A stretch of 64,000 bases of DNA from Pseudomonadota bacterium (GCA_023423935.1 JAFAEQ010000063.1:43048-107047), one strand, 5' to 3'. Positions 54,941 to 63,119 are shown, counted from the stretch's first letter. Numbers and translations: made by a program. Notes: generated by a model from the letters alone, not told the origin.

Positions 54941-54959
54941 CTATGACCTTGCGTCATAG
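54941..54959. promoter_or_regulatory. LysR-type T-N11-A palindrome
   Basis: CTATGAC and GTCATAG around CTTGC, 91 bases before the LysR-family gene and between it and the divergent small-protein genes. The T at 54944 and A at 54956 give the T-N11-A core that LysR-family regulators bind, so autoregulation or control of the divergent genes is plausible. Confidence 0.5.
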
Positions 54960-55049
54960 CTCCTGGAGAGAAATGGCAAACCCAGCCGGGACGAGACGCT
55001 CACGTCGTCCAAGCCAGTCGCGACCTGTTGATCTGACATCGAATCGACC

Positions 55050-55955
55050 ATGAAACGAATTCCAGTGGGACCGTTGAGAGCCTTCGACGTCGCGGCGCGC
55101 ACACTGAATCTGAGCGCGGCGGCCGAAGAGATGAGCGTGACGCACGCAGCTGTGAGCCGTCAGGTGAAGCAGCTCGAAGAGCGTCTGGGCGTGAAGTTGT
55201 TCGAACGATTGCCGCGAGGACTTCGACTGACGGCGCACGGCGCATTGCTGGCCGAAGGCACGCGCGAAGCATTCGATCGTCTCGCGAGCGCGCTGGAAGA
55301 CGTCTCGTGCCCAGCGGTCCGTCGCAAGCTCACGATCTCCACGTTCGCCTCGCTGTCTGCGCGCTGGCTCATGCCACGCGTGCAGTCGTTTGCGGAGCGC
55401 TTTCCCGACGTCGATCTGCAAGTGCTGACATCCACACGACTGGTCGACTTCGCGCGTGAAGACGTCGATATCGGCATTCGCTTCGGCAGCGGCATCTACC
55501 CCGGACTGCATGTGGTGCCGCTATTCCAGCCGCGCGACATCGTGGTGTGCTCGCCCGCCTTGCTGAAGAAAGGGCGCAAGCTCGAGCGGCCAGCCGATCT
55601 GAACCACTTTCCGCTGCTGCATGACGATTCATACGAAACCTGGGAACGATGGCTCGCGGCAGCAGGCGTGAAGGATGTGAACCCGCGCCGAGGCGTTATC
55701 TGCGGCGATCGGAACTCGATGTTGCAGGCGGCGCTCGAAGGCCAGGGTGTCGCCATCGCCTCCGGCGTTTTCGTCGCGAACGAACTGGCCGCCGGACGAT
55801 TGATGCAGGTCTTCAGCGATGCGGTCCGATCGGAGTTCGCCATCTACGCAGTGTGCGTGCCACGCAGACTCAGCGATCCACTGGTGGCCGGAGCACTCGA
55901 ATGGCTGGCAGCCGAAGCGGTGACTTCACCCGATGCTCACACGCCCAAGCCGTGA
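55050..55955 (+). CDS. LysR-family transcriptional regulator (GcvA-like)
   Basis: 301 aa. The N-terminal winged HTH (PVGPLRAFDVAARTLNLSAAAEEMSVTHAAVSRQVKQLEERLGVKLFERL) is the typical GcvA subtype. The rest is a two-lobe effector domain (LTISTFASLSARWLMPRVQSF, DVDIGIRFGSG, GDRNSMLQAALEGQGVAIAS). GcvA-like regulators cover glycine cleavage, beta-lactamase and many other genes, and the target here cannot be read directly. A possible operator lies at 54941-54959. Confidence 0.92.
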   Translation: MKRIPVGPLRAFDVAARTLNLSAAAEEMSVTHAAVSRQVKQLEERLGVKLFERLPRGLRLTAHGALLAEGTREAFDRLASALEDVSCPAVRRKLTISTFASLSARWLMPRVQSFAERFPDVDLQVLTSTRLVDFAREDVDIGIRFGSGIYPGLHVVPLFQPRDIVVCSPALLKKGRKLERPADLNHFPLLHDDSYETWERWLAAAGVKDVNPRRGVICGDRNSMLQAALEGQGVAIASGVFVANELAAGRLMQVFSDAVRSEFAIYAVCVPRRLSDPLVAGALEWLAAEAVTSPDAHTPKP

Positions 55956-55958
55956 GCC

Positions 55959-56324
55959 CTACTTCTTCTTGAACAGCGCTTCCAGATCCGCGCGCGCCTT
56001 GTCACTTGCCGACACAGGTGCCGGCGCCGCCCCGCCGAACAATGCTTCGAGGCTGGCCTTGGCTTTCGCCGCCTCATCCTGAGGCGCATTGGACCAGGCA
56101 TCGGGGCGCGGCTTGAAGTAATCGCAGAAGTTCGCGCGCTCCTTGTCCTTAACTTCTTCCGCGACGGTCTCACGACAATGCTTGGCCACACTCGTGCTGT
56201 ACCACTCGCACAGCTTGCACACGTGCAGCTCCGCCCCGCACTTGAGACATTCTTCCAGGCGCCGCAACGGCAACGTGTACTCGGCGAGCGAAGCGCCGCA
56301 TTTCCAACAGATCAGCTCGGACAT
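55959..56324 (-). CDS. Zinc-ribbon-like protein with duplicated LEALF motif
   Basis: 121 aa. The N-terminal 75 residues hold CWKC, ECLKC, CKLC and further Cys residues (HC, FC), suitable for one or two zinc sites. The C-terminal part has KAKASLEALFGG and KARADLEALFKK, the same short helix twice, separated by a Pro/Ala linker, which looks like a duplicated binding peptide. The family is conserved in proteobacteria but unnamed as far as I know. It converges on the LysR gene with three bases between stops. Confidence 0.75.
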   Translation of the reverse strand: MSELICWKCGASLAEYTLPLRRLEECLKCGAELHVCKLCEWYSTSVAKHCRETVAEEVKDKERANFCDYFKPRPDAWSNAPQDEAAKAKASLEALFGGAAPAPVSASDKARADLEALFKKK

Positions 56325-56336
56325 ACGGAAAATCTA

Positions 56337-56484
56337 GCCGCAAGGACCGCAAAAAGGAATGAAAGACGAGGTTCGTAAGGCGCAAAGAACTGCCGGCTTG
56401 GAGCCCGTAACGGCCGCGATACACCAATGCTGGCTCGCCTTCCGCAACCGCTGTTCACCGTTTCCTTTTTGCGGTCTTTGCGGC
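56337..56484. repeat. Inverted-repeat element, GCCGCAAAGACCGCA family, copy 2
   Basis: Arms 56337-56359 and 56462-56484 are inverted repeats differing at one base, with the core shared with the element at 7771-7882; the interior (about 102 bases) is different and longer. It lies between the start of the zinc-ribbon gene and the end of the VOC gene, both on the minus strand, so here it is not between convergent genes. Confidence 0.75.
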
Positions 56485-56498
56485 TGGATCCCGCGTTC

Positions 56499-56918
56499 TC
56501 AATGAGAGTGCGAAGCGATCTCGTCGTAGCCGCGGCCGACGAACTCGATCAGGCAGATGCCGTGGCCGAAGGGATCGGCGAGCATGGCGATCTTGCCCCA
56601 GTTGTTCGTGCGGATCTGGCCTTCCAGGCGAGCCCCCGCATTGCGCGCCTTGTCGACCGCCGCTTCGATCGTATCGACGACGAAGTCGAGATGCACGGGC
56701 GTCCAATGGCGCGCGTACGAACGCAAGTGGCGGCTGGAAATCGACGCGACGGTGCCGTTCGGTTTAGCCAGCAGATAAATCGGCGCATTCGCACCGAGCA
56801 ACTCCACGGCGTCGCTGCCGAAGCGACGGCCGACCGTCAGATCGAGTGCAGCGCAATAGAACTCGACCCCTTTCTTCAGATCATCGACATCGATGTTGAT
56901 GAGTAGCGATGCAGGCAC
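56499..56918 (-). CDS. VOC-superfamily protein
   Basis: 139 aa with the two-module VOC pattern: LLINIDVDDLKKGVEFYCAALDLTVGRRF, then WTPVHLDFVVDTIEAAVDKARNAGARLEG and MLADPFGHGICLIEF. The C-terminal Glu of LIEF and His of VHLDFV fit metal-site positions of glyoxalase-like enzymes. Start is the ATG at 56918. Substrate unknown; it is not close in sequence to the VOC protein at 37884. Confidence 0.87.
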   Translation of the reverse strand: MPASLLINIDVDDLKKGVEFYCAALDLTVGRRFGSDAVELLGANAPIYLLAKPNGTVASISSRHLRSYARHWTPVHLDFVVDTIEAAVDKARNAGARLEGQIRTNNWGKIAMLADPFGHGICLIEFVGRGYDEIASHSH

Positions 56919-57050
56919 GTGAAGACCTCTGCGTGGAGTGAGGCGCGAGTGTGCAATCGTCTACACCCAGCGACAAGCGACGCGAGAAGCAGACAGGCTG
57001 GTTGCAAGTGCGTAGATGAATTGACCGCATTGCGCGACGCATCGCGCTGG

Positions 57051-57187
57051 TGAGGACGGTGATGACGGTGATGAGGTGATGGCGGCCAGCGGGAACGGGA
57101 CGCGGCCGTGAAAATGCCCGCACTTTCATCACCGGCATCACGGCCATCACCGGTATCACCGCCATCACTTCCATCACCATCATCACC
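57051..57187. repeat. GTGATGACGG/ATCACCGGCATCACGG inverted repeat block
   Basis: Left part (57051-57083) has GGTGATGACGGTGATGAGG units and right part (57126-57187) ATCACCGGCATCACGGCC units; they form an inverted repeat around a GC-rich spacer. It lies between divergent genes (VOC and pirin), so any promoter for pirin is downstream of it. Related to the blocks at 11476 and 33491. Confidence 0.8.
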
Positions 57188-57259
57188 TTCTCCCCACGCA
57201 TAACTCTCATTCCATCCGCCCCCTGATTCCGGGGTCGCGCCTATGCGAGAGTTCGTGCC

Positions 57260-58180
57260 ATGAACACATCAACTCTTCGTACTTCACAGGCGCAGGCTAC
57301 GGCTCGCCGAGGCGTCGCCCGCATCGTCAATGCGCTCAGCACGCTGGAGGGCGGCGGATTCCCGGTTCGCCGGCCGTTCCCTGTGCAGGGCTTCAGTCAC
57401 TTCGATCCGTTCCTGCTGGTCGATCATCTGGGGCCGGTGCAATGGCCGGCAGGTAAGGCCATCGGAGCACCCGATCATCCGCATCGCGGCTTCGAGACGG
57501 TCACGTACGTGCTCGCTGGCGAGAATGAGCATCGCGATTCCTTCGGCAACGTCGACGTGCTGAAGGCCGGCGATGTGCAATGGATGACCGCGGGCGGCGG
57601 CGTGATTCACTCGGAGATGCCGACGGCCGAATTCCAGCGGACGGGCGGCGTGCAGCAGGGCTTTCAGATCTGGGTGAATCTGCCGGCGGCGGACAAGATG
57701 ATGACGCCGCGCTACCAGACGCTGCGTGCCGCTGAAATTCCAGTGGCACGTTCGGAGGATGGACGCGTCCAGGTGCGTGTGATCGCCGGCGAATCGCTCG
57801 GCGTGAATGCCCGGATCGACACGCGAGTGCCGATTCAGATGCTGCACTTCACCATCGCACCCGGCGGATCGCTGCTCCAGTCCGTTCCAGCCGAGCAGAA
57901 CGCTCTGATCTACGCGTTCGCAGGAAGCGCTCTGATCGGCGAGGAAGGCCGTGAACTTCGCGAAGGTCAGGCGGCACTGCTGGGAAGCGGCGATGAGATC
58001 CGCATCGCCGTAGCGAACGATGCCGCAGCTCCCGCCGAACTGTTACTGCTCGCCGGCAAGCCGCTCAACGAGCCTGTCGCCCGGTACGGTCCGTTCGTGA
58101 TGAACACCCGCGAACAGATCGAGCAGGCGTTCATCGATTACCAGAGCGGCCGATTCGGCGTGATTCCTCGGCGAGACTGA
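57260..58180 (+). CDS. Pirin-family protein
   Basis: 306 aa, a full-length bicupin. The first cupin has the metal motif as APDHPHRGFETVTYVLAGENEHRDS (His residues at about 73, 75 and 117-118 with GGGVIHSEM giving the third His and Glu). The second cupin starts near residue 185 (IQMLHFTIAPGGSLL). Bacterial pirins are iron-binding; YhhW-like members are quercetinases and others bind pyruvate dehydrogenase. Function here cannot be decided. Monocistronic. Confidence 0.9.
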   Translation: MNTSTLRTSQAQATARRGVARIVNALSTLEGGGFPVRRPFPVQGFSHFDPFLLVDHLGPVQWPAGKAIGAPDHPHRGFETVTYVLAGENEHRDSFGNVDVLKAGDVQWMTAGGGVIHSEMPTAEFQRTGGVQQGFQIWVNLPAADKMMTPRYQTLRAAEIPVARSEDGRVQVRVIAGESLGVNARIDTRVPIQMLHFTIAPGGSLLQSVPAEQNALIYAFAGSALIGEEGRELREGQAALLGSGDEIRIAVANDAAAPAELLLLAGKPLNEPVARYGPFVMNTREQIEQAFIDYQSGRFGVIPRRD

Positions 58181-58282
58181 GATCAGGAAGATCTCCACGG
58201 ATCACGGGGTCACACGGCTTGGCTCAAATCGACAGCGGGTCTTCACCAGACCCGCTGTTCGATTCGACGCGGTCTGTTTGGG

Positions 58283-58620
58283 CGCTCTTCAATTTAAATT
58301 GCTCTCCCCGCGGCCCCTCCGCCCTGCATCACCCGTGGAGAGTCTTTACCTTTCCGCTCATAGACCCACGCCGAGCGGGATCAGCGCGCCATCATACGGA
58401 CGCTCTTCAATTTAACGCTCTCCCCGCGGCCCCTCTGCCCTGCATCGCCCCGTGGAGACTTCTTAATCTTTCCGCTCTTAGACCCACGCCGAGTGGGATC
58501 AGCGCACCGATCATGGGGACGCTCTTCAACTAATGCTCTCCCCGTGGCCCCTCCGCCCTGCATCACCCCGTGGAGACTCTTTGATCTGCTCCAAGACCAC
58601 GCCGAGCGGCGTCAGCCGCG
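58283..58620. repeat. Tandem repeat array, about 118-bp unit x3, with copied DUF6249-gene segment
   Basis: Units start with CGCTCTTCAA at 58283, 58401 and 58520, so the period is 118-119 bases. Each has CTCTCCCCG, then GCCCTGCATC, then TGGAGA, then ACCACGCCGAG. Units 1 and 2 continue with GGGATCAGCGCAC and GATCATGGG, which is identical or nearly so to 58702-58731 inside the following DUF6249 gene. The last unit runs directly into the 3' end of that gene. Not CRISPR: no unique spacers, unit too long. The 100 bases before it (58181-58282) hold nothing recognised. Confidence 0.88.
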
Positions 58621-59016
58621 CGGCCGCAGCTCGTGCTCCAGCTGCCTGGTTTCGACGGTTTTGCCTTCGACGAAGTAGTAGACGAGATAGGCCAGGCCGA
58701 TGCCGAGCGGGATCAGCGCACCGATCATGGGAATGTCGCCATCGGTGATCCGACCGATCAGTAATGCGAGACCGATGAAGAACCAGACGAGACCCGGAAG
58801 CAGCGAGCTGCGGCGGCCGCGCGCGCTCTTGCCGTCGATCAGCTCGATCGGCAGGGGGGGGATGTCCATACCGCGCTCGATTGCAGCCATCCGCTCGGTG
58901 TGATGCAGATCCATGAAGCGACGGCGCTTGCGATAGCTCAGGATGATCCAGATCACTGCGGGGACGAAGGAGATCCCGAAGGTAATCGCAACAATAGGAA
59001 CCAAGTCGGAAAGCAT
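58612..59016 (-). CDS. DUF6249 domain-containing membrane protein
   Basis: 134 aa. One TM helix at the N-terminus (LVPIVAITFGISFVPAVIWIIL), a basic/charged loop with LHHTERMAAIERGMDIPPLP, and two helices near the C-terminus. The motif ERMAAIEKGM after RRRFMDLHHT is the mark of DUF6249. Function unknown. A 30-base stretch of its coding sequence is repeated in the tandem array beyond its 3' end. Confidence 0.82.
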   Translation of the reverse strand: MLSDLVPIVAITFGISFVPAVIWIILSYRKRRRFMDLHHTERMAAIERGMDIPPLPIELIDGKSARGRRSSLLPGLVWFFIGLALLIGRITDGDIPMIGALIPLGIGLAYLVYYFVEGKTVETRQLEHELRPRG

Positions 59017-59205
59017 ATGTGCCTCGTGGATGGGACGGTCAGGTGCAGGTTAAGGGTTCAGACGCCATACCCTTTCGCAAGGTTGCAGCACGTCTGACGT
59101 CTCGATCGGTCGATGCCCGAAAGCAGCCGGTAGATGGCGGTCGCTGCGCCACAAGCACTCCGGGCTGGCTGCTAAAGTTCTACCCGCGCCGCCATCGCAG
59201 CTGGC

Positions 59206-59235
59206 GCAACCTTTTCAGGGAAGCCAACGTCCTAA
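59206..59235 (+). promoter_or_regulatory. Putative ECF-type promoter
   Basis: GCAACC (59206-59211) and CGTCCTAA (59228-59235) with a 16-base spacer fit extracytoplasmic-function promoters (AAC in the -35, CGTC in the -10). They end six bases before the ATG of the sigma factor, so the gene is probably autoregulated and its mRNA may start at or just before the ATG. Confidence 0.6.
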
Positions 59236-59241
59236 ACCTCA

Positions 59242-59814
59242 ATGAGCCTGGCAGCCGCACCTCAAGCCGACGCCGACATCCAGGCGCTGCTCCAGGCAAA
59301 GAAGTACCGCGAGGCATTCGCGTTACTGCTGCCGCGCTATCGGGACAAGGTTTTTCGCTTGACCTACAGCATGTTACGCAATCACGCCATGGCCGAGGAC
59401 ACCACCCAGGACGTCTTCATGCGCATCTGGCGTGCGTTGCCGGGCTACGGCGCGCAGTCCTCGCTATCGACCTGGATCTATGCGATCTCGCGCAATGCCT
59501 GCCTCTCGGAGCTGCGCAAGAAGCGTCCGACGGTGTCGATGAATGGCGATGAGGACGAATACGATGCCGAGGTCGCCGCCATTGCAGCCCCCGACTCCGA
59601 CGATTCGGCGACGGTGAGCGTGACCCAGTTGCTGGATCGGCTGCCGGAACGTTATCGACAGGCTGTGACCCTGTTCTATATGGAAGACAAGTCTTACGAG
59701 CAGACTGCGGAAAGCCTCGGACTGCCGCTCGGCACGGTCAAAGCCCTGCTTCACCGTGCGCGCAAGCGTCTGATCGAGCTGAACCGCGAAACCGAAGCGG
59801 ACGCACTGGCGTAG
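59242..59814 (+). CDS. ECF-type RNA polymerase sigma factor
   Basis: 190 aa with sigma-70 region 2 (about 35-100, FRLTYSMLRNHAMAEDTTQDVFMRIWRALPGY) and region 4 (about 130-180, LDRLPERYRQAVTLFYMEDKSYEQTAESLGLPLGTVKALLHRARKRL). No region 3, so it belongs to the extracytoplasmic-function group, RpoE-like. No Shine-Dalgarno sequence is seen upstream of the ATG; see the promoter entry. Eight bases separate it from the anti-sigma gene. Signal unknown. Confidence 0.93.
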   Translation: MSLAAAPQADADIQALLQAKKYREAFALLLPRYRDKVFRLTYSMLRNHAMAEDTTQDVFMRIWRALPGYGAQSSLSTWIYAISRNACLSELRKKRPTVSMNGDEDEYDAEVAAIAAPDSDDSATVSVTQLLDRLPERYRQAVTLFYMEDKSYEQTAESLGLPLGTVKALLHRARKRLIELNRETEADALA

Positions 59815-59821
59815 TACTGAC

Positions 59822-60388
59822 ATGACGACGCGCAACTCTTTCGACGCGAACGAGCCTTCACAGCACATCCTGGACTGGAACGACCGACTCCAGGACTGGC
59901 TGGAGGAGGATTTTTCGCAGACCGATCGTGCCGAATTCGAACGGCATCTGGCCGGCTGCGAGATCTGTCAGGAGCAGGTGGCGCAGTTTCGTGCGCTCGA
60001 TTCCTCGCTGAGCGCAAGCCTGCCGAGCCTGCAGCTGGGCGCCTCGTTCGACGCGAGGATTCTGTCCCAGATCGACAGCCTGGATGAGAAACGTCGGGTG
60101 GCCGCCGTGCAGCAGGCCGAAGAAGAGCGCCGACGCAGTCTCGACGCGTTGGCGCGCAGCTGGCGTCGTACGTTGGCGTTCGTGGTGCCGGGAATCCTGG
60201 GTGGCATCGCACTCGCGTTCGTGCTCGTGGGATCCATCGACAGCTCCGGCCTCTTCGACAAGATCGCCCTTGAAGGCGCCAGCGAACTCGGCGGCAATGC
60301 CAGCCTCATTCCGGCCCTGCTGACTGCAATGCTCGGCGCAGTCTGTGGCGGCATCATGGCGCGATGGTTAGCGCGGACGGGCGAATAG
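59822..60388 (+). CDS. Anti-sigma factor with ZAS-type zinc motif
   Basis: 188 aa. The cytoplasmic N-terminus has His42-x3-Cys46-x2-Cys49 (RHLAGCEICQEQV), the zinc-binding anti-sigma (zf-HC2) motif. A helical linker leads to a TM helix at about 122-142 (TLAFVVPGILGGIALAFVLVG) and another near 162-185. It is expected to bind the sigma factor encoded directly before it and release it on envelope or redox stress. The second hydrophobic helix at the C-terminus is unusual for simple one-pass ZAS proteins. Confidence 0.9.
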   Translation: MTTRNSFDANEPSQHILDWNDRLQDWLEEDFSQTDRAEFERHLAGCEICQEQVAQFRALDSSLSASLPSLQLGASFDARILSQIDSLDEKRRVAAVQQAEEERRRSLDALARSWRRTLAFVVPGILGGIALAFVLVGSIDSSGLFDKIALEGASELGGNASLIPALLTAMLGAVCGGIMARWLARTGE

Positions 60389-60455
60389 CGGACAGATCCG
60401 CAACAGCGGCGCTTACACTACGCGCCGTTCCCCAGGAAGACCGCCAACAACAATC

Positions 60456-62354
60456 ATGAGCTTGCGCTCGGCTACTGCACACGCGGACGCGTCGCACGCA
60501 GGTCACGGGAAACTCGTTCTCACCGCGCTCGGCGTGGTCTTCGGCGATATCAGTACCAGCCCGCTGTACGCACTACGCGAATGCTTCAGTGCCGAGCACG
60601 GTATCGCTGTCAGCCATGAGAACGTCATCGGCCTGTTATCGCTGATCCTGTGGTCGCTGATCCTGGTGATTTCGATCAAGTACGTAACCATCGTGCTGCG
60701 TGCCGACAATCGCGGCGAGGGTGGTGTACTCGCGCTCAGCACACTGCTTTCGCAGGCCAGCCGCGACTGGCGCGTGTGGGGACCCGTAAGCGCGGTTGGC
60801 CTGTTCGGCGCGGCACTCTTTTTCGGTGACGGCTTCATCACACCCGCCATCTCCGTGCTCAGCGCCATGGAAGGCCTGTCCGTCGCCACGCCACGTCTGC
60901 ATCATTTCGTCGTTCCTGGCGCCCTGCTCATTCTCACGACGCTGTTCCTCGTTCAGAAGCGAGGCACGGGCGAGATGGGACGCATGTTCGGCCCGGTAAC
61001 GCTCCTGTGGCTGATCTCGCTGGCGCTGCTCGGCGTGCGATGGATCATCGACACGCCGAGCGTGCTGCTGGCCATCAACCCGCTCAATGCCGTTCGGTTC
61101 TTCGCCGAGAACGGGACTCATGCCTTCGTCGTGCTCGCCTCGGTATTTCTTGCGATCACCGGCGGCGAAGCGCTCTACGCGGACATGGGTCACTTCGGCC
61201 GTTCGCCGATCCGACGCGGCTGGTTCTTCATCGTGCTGCCCGCGCTGGTGCTGAATTACTTCGGTCAGGGCGCGCTGCTGCTCTCGAACCCGGAGGCGGT
61301 CTCCAATCCGTTCTATCTGCTCGCACCGACCTGGCTGCTGCCGCCGCTCATCGTGCTCGCGACCTGTGCCACGGTGATCGCCTCGCAGGCAGTGATATCC
61401 GGCGTGTTCTCCGTGACACGACAGGCGCTGAATCTTGGCTATCTGCCGCGAGTGCGCGTCGAGCATTCCTCGGAGCATGCGATCGGCCAGGTCTACGTGC
61501 CTTCGGTCAACTGGGTGCTGTTCGTCGGAACGATCACACTCGTGCTGGCCTATCGTTCTTCCAGTGCGCTTGCAGGCGCCTATGGCATCGCTATATCGAG
61601 CACGATGCTCATCGACGGCATCCTCGTGATCATGCTGCTGCAGGTACGCAAGTCGCCCCACTACCGCCTCTACATCAGCGTGCTCGCTTTCATCCTGCTC
61701 ATCGAGTTCGCCTTCTTCCTGTCGAACACGCTCAAGCTCGACGATGGCGGATGGCTGCCCGTCGCTGCCGCTGTGGTCGTCTATGTCCTCATGAGCACCT
61801 GGCAGGAAGGTCGCCGTACGATCAACTGGCTGATCGCGCGCGAACAGATGCCGGTTCACGATTTCCTGACCATGATCCAGAAAGATCCGCCGCATGTCGT
61901 AGACGGCACTGCTGTGTACCTGGCCAGCGAAGCTGGCGGCATGCCGCGTGCGCTGCTCAACAACGTGCGCTTCAACCGCGTGCTGCACGAACGCAATCTG
62001 CTGCTGACGTTCGTGCGCCCGGAAGTGCCGTACGTGGCAGCAGAGGAACGGATCGAGGTGCAGACGCTCGCCCCCACGCTCTCACGCGTCATCGCGCGCT
62101 ACGGATTCATGGAGACGCCGAACGTCGTGGCCACTCTTCGCGCGGCAGAGGAGAAAGGCATCGTGTACGAGCCGGAAGAGACGGTGTACTTCGTCGGTCG
62201 CGAGAATCCCGTGTTCGCCGAGGGCGGCGGAGGAATGCCGCTGTGGCGCAAGCGGCTGTTCGCTCTCATGGGACGCAACAGTCAGCTCGCCGCGATTCAC
62301 TTCGGCGTACCGTCGCATCGGCTGCTCGAAGTGAGCAGTCAGGTGCGGCTGTAG
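60456..62354 (+). CDS. kup: KUP-family potassium transporter
   Basis: 632 aa, 12 predicted TM helices and a C-terminal cytoplasmic domain of about 150 residues. Family motifs: LGVVFGDISTSPLYALRE near residues 24-42, LRADNRGEGGVLALSTLL, FFGDGFITPAISVLSAMEGL, and TGGEALYADMGHFGRSPIR. AGGAAGA lies upstream of the ATG. It takes up K+ with protons at low affinity, often under osmotic or acid stress. Downstream of the sigma/anti-sigma pair by 67 bases and may be a separate unit. Confidence 0.95.
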   Translation: MSLRSATAHADASHAGHGKLVLTALGVVFGDISTSPLYALRECFSAEHGIAVSHENVIGLLSLILWSLILVISIKYVTIVLRADNRGEGGVLALSTLLSQASRDWRVWGPVSAVGLFGAALFFGDGFITPAISVLSAMEGLSVATPRLHHFVVPGALLILTTLFLVQKRGTGEMGRMFGPVTLLWLISLALLGVRWIIDTPSVLLAINPLNAVRFFAENGTHAFVVLASVFLAITGGEALYADMGHFGRSPIRRGWFFIVLPALVLNYFGQGALLLSNPEAVSNPFYLLAPTWLLPPLIVLATCATVIASQAVISGVFSVTRQALNLGYLPRVRVEHSSEHAIGQVYVPSVNWVLFVGTITLVLAYRSSSALAGAYGIAISSTMLIDGILVIMLLQVRKSPHYRLYISVLAFILLIEFAFFLSNTLKLDDGGWLPVAAAVVVYVLMSTWQEGRRTINWLIAREQMPVHDFLTMIQKDPPHVVDGTAVYLASEAGGMPRALLNNVRFNRVLHERNLLLTFVRPEVPYVAAEERIEVQTLAPTLSRVIARYGFMETPNVVATLRAAEEKGIVYEPEETVYFVGRENPVFAEGGGGMPLWRKRLFALMGRNSQLAAIHFGVPSHRLLEVSSQVRL

Positions 62355-62407
62355 AAGGCGCTAGCCGCCAGGGCCTGGGTGCTGGCCAGACTAAGAAGTT
62401 GAGCGTG

Positions 62408-62623
62408 TCAGGACGCGCTGGCTTCGACAGAAACATCGGCCGCGGCTGGGAACGATGCTTCGGGTCGATCCAGTTGCCGGAGGCGCTGTCGCAGCTGCGC
62501 GAGATGCTGCGCTTCTTCACGAAGAACCTGCTGCAAACGACGTTCGAGCGAAGCAGCCTGCCGCAGAGCCGAGTAGAGCGCGAGAAACAACATCAGCAAC
62601 GCAATCGCCCCGGCCACCCACAT
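62408..62623 (-). CDS. Small membrane protein with coiled-coil
   Basis: 71 aa from the ATG at 62623 (GGGGA upstream). One TM helix at residues 2-20 (WVAGAIALLMLFLALYSAL) and a following amphipathic, charged helix (REEAQHLAQLRQRLRQLDR). This TM-coil form is common in small uncharacterised envelope proteins. It converges on the kup gene. No family recognised. Confidence 0.55.
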   Translation of the reverse strand: MWVAGAIALLMLFLALYSALRQAASLERRLQQVLREEAQHLAQLRQRLRQLDRPEASFPAAADVSVEASAS

Positions 62624-62972
62624 GCTCGAGTCCCCGATGAAATGAAAGCAGCCTGCCGTGCTGCAGCGAGCTCAAGCGTACCGGGGGCCGACACTGCCGT
62701 GCAGATGGTCTCCGCACGAATGCGATCCAGTTCACATCGCCCACTTTCAGGAGTGTGCCCCGCCGATATCGAGCCGGCATTGTCGAAGGCTATGACCTGG
62801 GCCGGCAGATGTACGACTTGGGGAAGCTCTGATTTATCGACTTCCCCGGCGTTCACGAATCTGCCATGCCTGAAATGCAGCGGCGATCGAAGCGGCTGGC
62901 ACTGCAACAGGCGAATCGATCAAAAGTTACCTGGATCAATACCTGTCACGGCTTCATGACGATATCGATCGC
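62624..62972. other. Unassigned stretch before a small ORF
   Basis: No gene with a proper start is supported. On the plus strand the frame of the following small ORF stays open from 62874 and reads AAIEAAGTATGESIKSYLDQ then YLSRLHDDIDR, which looks protein-like, but no ATG, GTG or TTG is present in it. Nothing else is seen. Confidence 0.4.
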
Positions 62973-63119
62973 ATGCAACAGACCCTCAATCAGAAGGAAC
63001 CGCCGCTCAGCGATTCGGAACGCGACCGCCTGATCTATCGGCTGCGGGATCTCGAGCGCGAGTACGGTCGTACGGAATTCGATCTGCGCATGCTCGACAT
63101 GCGCAGCCGCCGGCTCTAG
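62973..63119 (+). CDS. Small helical hypothetical protein, start uncertain
   Basis: 48 aa from the ATG at 62973; no Shine-Dalgarno sequence. The sequence is charged and helical with heptad spacing (SERDRLIYRLRDLEREYGRTEFDLRML). The reading frame upstream to 62874 is also open and protein-like without a standard start codon, so the true protein may be about 80 aa with a rare start. No family recognised. Confidence 0.4.
   Translation: MQQTLNQKEPPLSDSERDRLIYRLRDLEREYGRTEFDLRMLDMRSRRL

Noticed and set aside
58283..58620. CRISPR array
   Set aside because: 118-base units in tandem, no spacers, and part of the unit derives from the neighbouring gene.
61007..62959. 650-codon plus-strand frame overlapping kup
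   Set aside because: Arg/Ala-rich out-of-frame reading of kup with no motif; kup itself is complete in another frame.
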